Shown here: positions 60,309-64,000 of the stretch, piece by piece
Position numbering within the stretch: position 1 is the stretch's first letter
Layout: each line of letters starts with the position of its first letter
NCBI GenBank assembly: GCA_049596955.1
Contig: JBMYMD010000003.1
Coordinates: 62,001 to 126,000 of the forward strand
Source of the DNA: UBA3478 sp049596955
Lineage (GTDB): Bacteria > Bacteroidota > Bacteroidia > Flavobacteriales > Flavobacteriaceae
DNA length: 64,000 nt
Direction: 5' to 3'
Translations under genes and position numbers: made by a program
Notes under the pieces: generated by a model
The model's database searches: none
What the model was told of the DNA's origin: nothing
What the model saw: the letters and a program-made list of their open reading frames with translations, nothing else

Positions 60309-61693
60309 TGAAACAAAAAACGATTGCTAAAGAAACTTCACTAAAAGGAGTCGGTCTTCATACAGGAAAAGAAGTAAGCCTAACATTTAAACCTGCTCAA
60401 ATCAATACTGGTTTTGTATTCTGCAGAGAAGATCTTGAAGGTCGTCCTAGTATTCCGGCTTTAGCTCAATATGTCACTCGAACTGAAAGAAGTACCATTT
60501 TAAGCAATGGCAATATTGAGATTCATACCTCTGAACATGTATTGGCTGCATTAACAGGTATGGATTTAGACAATGTTTTGATTTGTTTAGATTCGGAAGA
60601 GCCCCCTATAATGGATGGATCATCAATCCAGTTTGTCAATGCAATAGAAGAAGCTGGAATTGTGGAACAGGATGCAGAACAAGAGGTGTTTGAAGTCACC
60701 GAAATTATTGAATTCAAAGACGAAAATACAGGTAGTGAGTTGATATTATTACCTCATGACAGTTATGAAATCAATGTAATGGTTGATTTTGGTTCTAACA
60801 TCATCGGAACACAGAATGCGAGTATTACAGATATTTCACAATTCAAAGATGAAATAGCAGATTCTAGAACCTTTAGTTTTTTGCATGAAATTGAAATGCT
60901 TCTGGACAATGGACTAATCAAAGGTGGTGACTTAAACAACGCCATCATCTATGTTGATAAGGAGTTGTCAGACGGAACCATGGAAAAGTTGAAAACGGCA
61001 TTCAACAAAGAAGAAGTGGCTGTTAAACCTAATGGAATTCTAGATAATTTAAATCTGCATTATCCAAACGAAGCGGCGAGACACAAGTTACTAGACGTTA
61101 TAGGTGATTTAAGTTTAGTCGGAAGTAAGATAAAAGGTAAACTCATTGCAATTAAACCTGGTCACCACGTCAACACAGAGTTTGCAAAGAAAATAAGCAA
61201 ACATATTAAAGACAGTAAAAGAAATAGAGCACCTCAAATTGATTGGAATAATCCTCCTTTAATGGATGTTACTCAAATCATGAATATGCTACCTCATAGA
61301 CCTCCTTTTCTTCTCATTGACAGGATATACGAATTGACGACTTCAAGAGTAGTAGGCACAAAATCTGTTACCATGAATGAAGATTTTTTTGTAGGTCATT
61401 TTCCAGGAGCTCCAGTAATGCCAGGTGTTTTACAAGTTGAGGCTATGGCTCAAACCGGGGGGGTTTTGGTATTGAGTACGGTTCCAGACCCTGAGAATTA
61501 TCTGACTTTTTTCATGAAAATGGACAATGTAAAGTTTAAACAACCCGTTGTTCCTGGAGATACACTTGTTTTTGATTGTGAGTTAATTACACCTATTCGT
61601 CGTGGAATTTGTCACATGAAAGCAAATGCTTATGTTAATGACAAGCTAGTATCTGAAGCAGAACTTATGGCACAAATCATAAAGAAAAAATAA
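60308..61693 (+). CDS. lpxC/fabZ: Fusion of UDP-3-O-acyl-GlcNAc deacetylase LpxC and dehydratase FabZ
   Basis: A 461-residue two-domain protein with a GTG start. Residues 1-~305 are LpxC, the committed lipid A deacetylase: His77 in SEHVLAAL and the zinc/catalytic HKLLDVIGDLSL are present. Residues ~315-461 are the hotdog-fold FabZ, 3-hydroxyacyl-ACP dehydratase, with MLPHRPPFLLIDRI and HFPGAPVMPGVLQVEAMAQ. The fusion is typical of Bacteroidota and links 3-hydroxyacyl use in lipid A with fatty acid elongation. It overlaps lpxA by one base (TAATG). Confidence 0.96.
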   Translation: MKQKTIAKETSLKGVGLHTGKEVSLTFKPAQINTGFVFCREDLEGRPSIPALAQYVTRTERSTILSNGNIEIHTSEHVLAALTGMDLDNVLICLDSEEPPIMDGSSIQFVNAIEEAGIVEQDAEQEVFEVTEIIEFKDENTGSELILLPHDSYEINVMVDFGSNIIGTQNASITDISQFKDEIADSRTFSFLHEIEMLLDNGLIKGGDLNNAIIYVDKELSDGTMEKLKTAFNKEEVAVKPNGILDNLNLHYPNEAARHKLLDVIGDLSLVGSKIKGKLIAIKPGHHVNTEFAKKISKHIKDSKRNRAPQIDWNNPPLMDVTQIMNMLPHRPPFLLIDRIYELTTSRVVGTKSVTMNEDFFVGHFPGAPVMPGVLQVEAMAQTGGVLVLSTVPDPENYLTFFMKMDNVKFKQPVVPGDTLVFDCELITPIRRGICHMKANAYVNDKLVSEAELMAQIIKKK

Positions 61694-62478
61694 TGAATCA
61701 GCCCTTAGCTTACGTACATCCAGGAGCCAAAATCGCCAAAAACGTGGTAATTGAACCGTTTGCAACCATACACAATAATGTTGAAATTGGAGAAGGTACT
61801 TGGATCGGTTCAAACGTAACCATAATGGAAGGCGCCAGAATTGGAAAAAATTGCAATATTTATCCAGGAGCTGTAGTATCTGCTGTACCACAGGATTTAA
61901 AGTATAAAGGGGAAGAGTCTGTCGTTATTATTGGGAATAATACAACCATTAGAGAATGCGTAACCATCAACAAAGGAACTGAAGATCGCATGAAGACGGT
62001 CGTAGGTGACAATTGTCTAATTATGGCCTATTCGCATATAGCCCATGACTGTCTTGTTTCAAATGGATGTATTTTCAGCAACAATTCCACCTTAGCAGGG
62101 CATGTTACCATAGGTGAAAATGTTGTTTTGGCTGGAATGGTCGCTGTACATCAATTTGTTTCAGTGGGTCACCATGCGTTTGTAACTGGGGGATCTTTAG
62201 TTCGTAAAGATGTACCACCTTATGTCAAGGCCGCTCGAGAACCCTTATCATATGTGGGAATCAATTCGATAGGATTGCGAAGAAGAGGGTTCAGCACAGA
62301 GAAAATAACAGAGATTCAAAACATTTACCGCATTCTGTATCAGAAGAACTACAATAATTCACAAGCAATGGAAATTATTGAAGCTGAGATGGAGGCCACT
62401 CCAGAACGCGATGAAATTTTACAATTTATCAGAGATTCTCAACGTGGAATCATGAAAGGATATTTTAGCAACACATAA
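61693..62478 (+). CDS. lpxA: UDP-N-acetylglucosamine acyltransferase
   Basis: A 261-residue left-handed beta-helix acyltransferase for the first lipid A step (3-O-acylation of UDP-GlcNAc). The catalytic His is in YSHIAHDCLVSN, and VHQFVSVGHHAFVTGGSLV is conserved. The C-terminal helical domain contains the family motif GLRRRGFSTEKI. Length standard. It starts within the lpxC-fabZ stop, and efp follows after three bases. Confidence 0.96.
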   Translation: MNQPLAYVHPGAKIAKNVVIEPFATIHNNVEIGEGTWIGSNVTIMEGARIGKNCNIYPGAVVSAVPQDLKYKGEESVVIIGNNTTIRECVTINKGTEDRMKTVVGDNCLIMAYSHIAHDCLVSNGCIFSNNSTLAGHVTIGENVVLAGMVAVHQFVSVGHHAFVTGGSLVRKDVPPYVKAAREPLSYVGINSIGLRRRGFSTEKITEIQNIYRILYQKNYNNSQAMEIIEAEMEATPERDEILQFIRDSQRGIMKGYFSNT

Positions 62479-62481
62479 CAT

Positions 62482-63048
62482 ATGGCAAGTACATCAGACA
62501 TTAGAAAAGGATTATGCATCCGTTACAATAGTGACATTTTTAAAATCATTGAGTTTTTACATGTAAAACCAGGAAAGGGTCCTGCATTTGTTAGAACGAA
62601 ACTCAAAAGTGTAACCACAGGAAAAGTCATCGACAACACCTTCTCAGCGGGTCATAAAATTGATGATGTTCGTGTTGAAACTAGAAGTTATCAGTACTTG
62701 TACAGTGAAGGAGACAGCTTTCATTTTATGAATACCGTTGACTACGATCAAATTAGTTTGCAAAGAGATGCCTTAGATGCTGCTGATTTACTCAAAGAGG
62801 GTGAAATCGTAACCATTATGTTCAATACCGAAGACAGCATGCCCTTATCAGTTGATATGCCTGCATCGGTTGTTCTTGAGGTAACGCATTCAGAACCGGG
62901 TGTAAAAGGCAACACAGCTACCAACGCAACAAAGCCTGCGACAGTTGAAACAGGCGCAAGAATTAATGTTCCTCTTTTTATCAATGAAGGAGATAAAATT
63001 AAAATTGATACAGAAAAGGGAACTTACATGGAACGTGTTAAAGAGTAG
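62482..63048 (+). CDS. efp: Translation elongation factor P
   Basis: A 188-residue factor that relieves ribosome stalling at polyproline stretches. Three beta-barrel domains fit the standard length. The tip loop is KPGKGPAFVR with Lys32 at the position modified in many bacteria; the modification system is not in this window. The C-terminal domain carries RINVPLFINEGDKIKIDTEKG. It sits inside the lipid A operon and its stop directly abuts the next ATG. Confidence 0.96.
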   Translation: MASTSDIRKGLCIRYNSDIFKIIEFLHVKPGKGPAFVRTKLKSVTTGKVIDNTFSAGHKIDDVRVETRSYQYLYSEGDSFHFMNTVDYDQISLQRDALDAADLLKEGEIVTIMFNTEDSMPLSVDMPASVVLEVTHSEPGVKGNTATNATKPATVETGARINVPLFINEGDKIKIDTEKGTYMERVKE

Positions 63049-63975
63049 ATGAAGTTTCCCGCTGCACTTTCTGCGCGTTCTATAGCCAAAGAATTCAATT
63101 GCTCTATAAAAGGAGACGAAACCCTTACATTAAAGGGAATCAGCGAAATTCACAATGTCAGCGAAGGTGACCTGATATTCGTAGACCATCCTAAGTATTA
63201 CGATAAAGCACTAAAATCAAAGGCTAGTGCAATCATAATTAATAAAGAGGTAGAAGTACCTCGAGGTAAGGTTGTATTACTCACAGAACATCCCTTTCAT
63301 GTTTTTAATGCGATTCTAAAAAGATATAGTCCTCATACGCACTTTCAAGAAGATGAAAAAAACATTGATGCTTCTGCTGTGATAATGCCTAATGTCAGCA
63401 TTGGCAAAGGTGTTTCTATAGGAGCAGGGAGTGTTATACATCCCAATGTGGTCATTTACGATGGCGTTCAAATTGGCAAAAAAGTCATTGTACAGGCGGG
63501 AACAATATTAGGCTCCAATGCGTTTTACTACAACAAGAAAAATGACAACTATCATTTAATGCATTCAGCCGGAGGTCTAGTGATTGAAGATCATGTTGAA
63601 ATAGGTGCACTTTGCAGCATTGACAAAGGGGTAACAGCAAACACAATCATAAAAAGTGGAAGTAAACTTGACAATCAAATACAAATCGGTCATGACTGCG
63701 TAATTGAAGAAAATTGTCTTATTGCTGCCCAATGCGGTATTGCTGGGTGTGTAACCATTCAAAAAAACAGTGTGTTGTGGGGACAGGTAGGAGTAACTAG
63801 TGGCGTAACTATTGGATACAACGTGGTGGTTTTAGGTCAAACCGCAGTAACAAAATCATTAGCACCTGAAAAAACCTATTCTGGAGACCCCGCAGTACCT
63901 TATAGAACTAATTTAAAACAAAAGGCTGCAGTTAAACAATTACCCGATTTTTTTGAAGGCTTAAAAAAGCAGTAA
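63049..63975 (+). CDS. Second LpxD-like acyltransferase
   Basis: A 308-residue paralogue of LpxD: an N-terminal uridine-binding-like domain (residues 1-95) and a hexapeptide beta-helix. The active-site His equivalent is in QIQIGHDCVIEE, so catalysis is possible, but the helix has shifted turns (AAQCGIAGCVTIQKNSVLWGQ) and the protein is about 35 residues shorter than the lpxD product. Its ATG directly follows the efp stop. The final bases (63976-64000) show no gene start. It may acylate another amino sugar or provide a second chain choice; this is inference. Confidence 0.88.
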   Translation: MKFPAALSARSIAKEFNCSIKGDETLTLKGISEIHNVSEGDLIFVDHPKYYDKALKSKASAIIINKEVEVPRGKVVLLTEHPFHVFNAILKRYSPHTHFQEDEKNIDASAVIMPNVSIGKGVSIGAGSVIHPNVVIYDGVQIGKKVIVQAGTILGSNAFYYNKKNDNYHLMHSAGGLVIEDHVEIGALCSIDKGVTANTIIKSGSKLDNQIQIGHDCVIEENCLIAAQCGIAGCVTIQKNSVLWGQVGVTSGVTIGYNVVVLGQTAVTKSLAPEKTYSGDPAVPYRTNLKQKAAVKQLPDFFEGLKKQ

Positions 63976-64000
63976 TATAGTTCTACATTTAACTTTCATG

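Noticed and set aside
1..64000. CRISPR arrays, tRNA or rRNA genes, insertion sequences, prophage or conjugation genes
   Set aside because: None was seen on reading either strand; intergenic gaps are short and no regular spacer repeats or transposase-like frames occur.

Overview
The window looks like a stretch of core chromosome from a marine-type member of the Flavobacteriia (Bacteroidota). The evidence is AT-rich DNA, TonB receptors of Bacteroidota type, an N-terminally compact topoisomerase IV pair, an lpxD / lpxC-fabZ fusion / lpxA / efp / second-lpxD run, and promoters of the Bacteroidota form (TTTG, about 19 bases, TAnnTTTG). It is densely coded: no gap exceeds 300 bases, the longest being 4775-5054 (a promoter candidate and the prfB terminator, otherwise nothing recognised). 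I saw no tRNA, rRNA, CRISPR array, insertion sequence, phage gene or clear pseudogene.

Layout. 1-5000: fumarase FumC (cut at the left edge), a 55-residue membrane peptide, a TonB outer-membrane receptor and a Gly/Tyr-rich secreted protein. 5055-6153: prfB, encoded in two frames with a programmed +1 frameshift. 6241-11728: an overlapping three-gene run (zinc metalloprotease, threonine aldolase, oligopeptidase B). 11807-16219: a cysteine-synthase-like enzyme, an alpha-oxoamine synthase and, convergent to it, a GNAT-fold protein resembling bacterial ceramide synthases plus an outer-membrane protein. Together these are a candidate sulfonolipid or sphingolipid locus. 16267-21411: YfhO-type membrane protein, GT4 glycosyltransferase and flippase in one translationally coupled run, probably surface polysaccharide. 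21397-29710: uvrA, a sigma factor with a 48-residue follower, nth, bcp, a 489-residue unknown, a metallo-beta-lactamase-fold hydrolase, and small proteins.

29719-35502: two minus-strand runs (dihydroorotase-like protein, membrane protein, esterase; ABC ATPase, TIGR02757 protein, S10 peptidase, SGNH hydrolase) and msrA. 35539-42129: a DUF6090-like protein, then serC, acyl-CoA reductase, a TonB receptor with a paired lipoprotein, and a divergent ferredoxin. 42148-50667: ychF, a PQQ dehydrogenase with cytochrome c domain, parE-parC and TerC. 51091-58000: an M14 peptidase, an Lrp regulator, aroB, proline dehydrogenase, a degenerate alanine-dehydrogenase-like protein and tsaE. 57996-63975: an HD hydrolase and the lipid A/EF-P operon.

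The most interesting points are the lipid-synthesis candidate at 11807-15289, the prfB recoding site at 6088-6102, three enzyme-like proteins lacking expected catalytic or cofactor motifs (alanine dehydrogenase-like, dihydroorotase-like, endonuclease III), palindromes at promoters (39571-39585, 53824-53839, 31335-31349), small genes at 1501, 24981 and 57256, and four convergent gene pairs whose stop codons share a four-base overlap. Family names come from my reading of motifs and recall of families; no database search was run.
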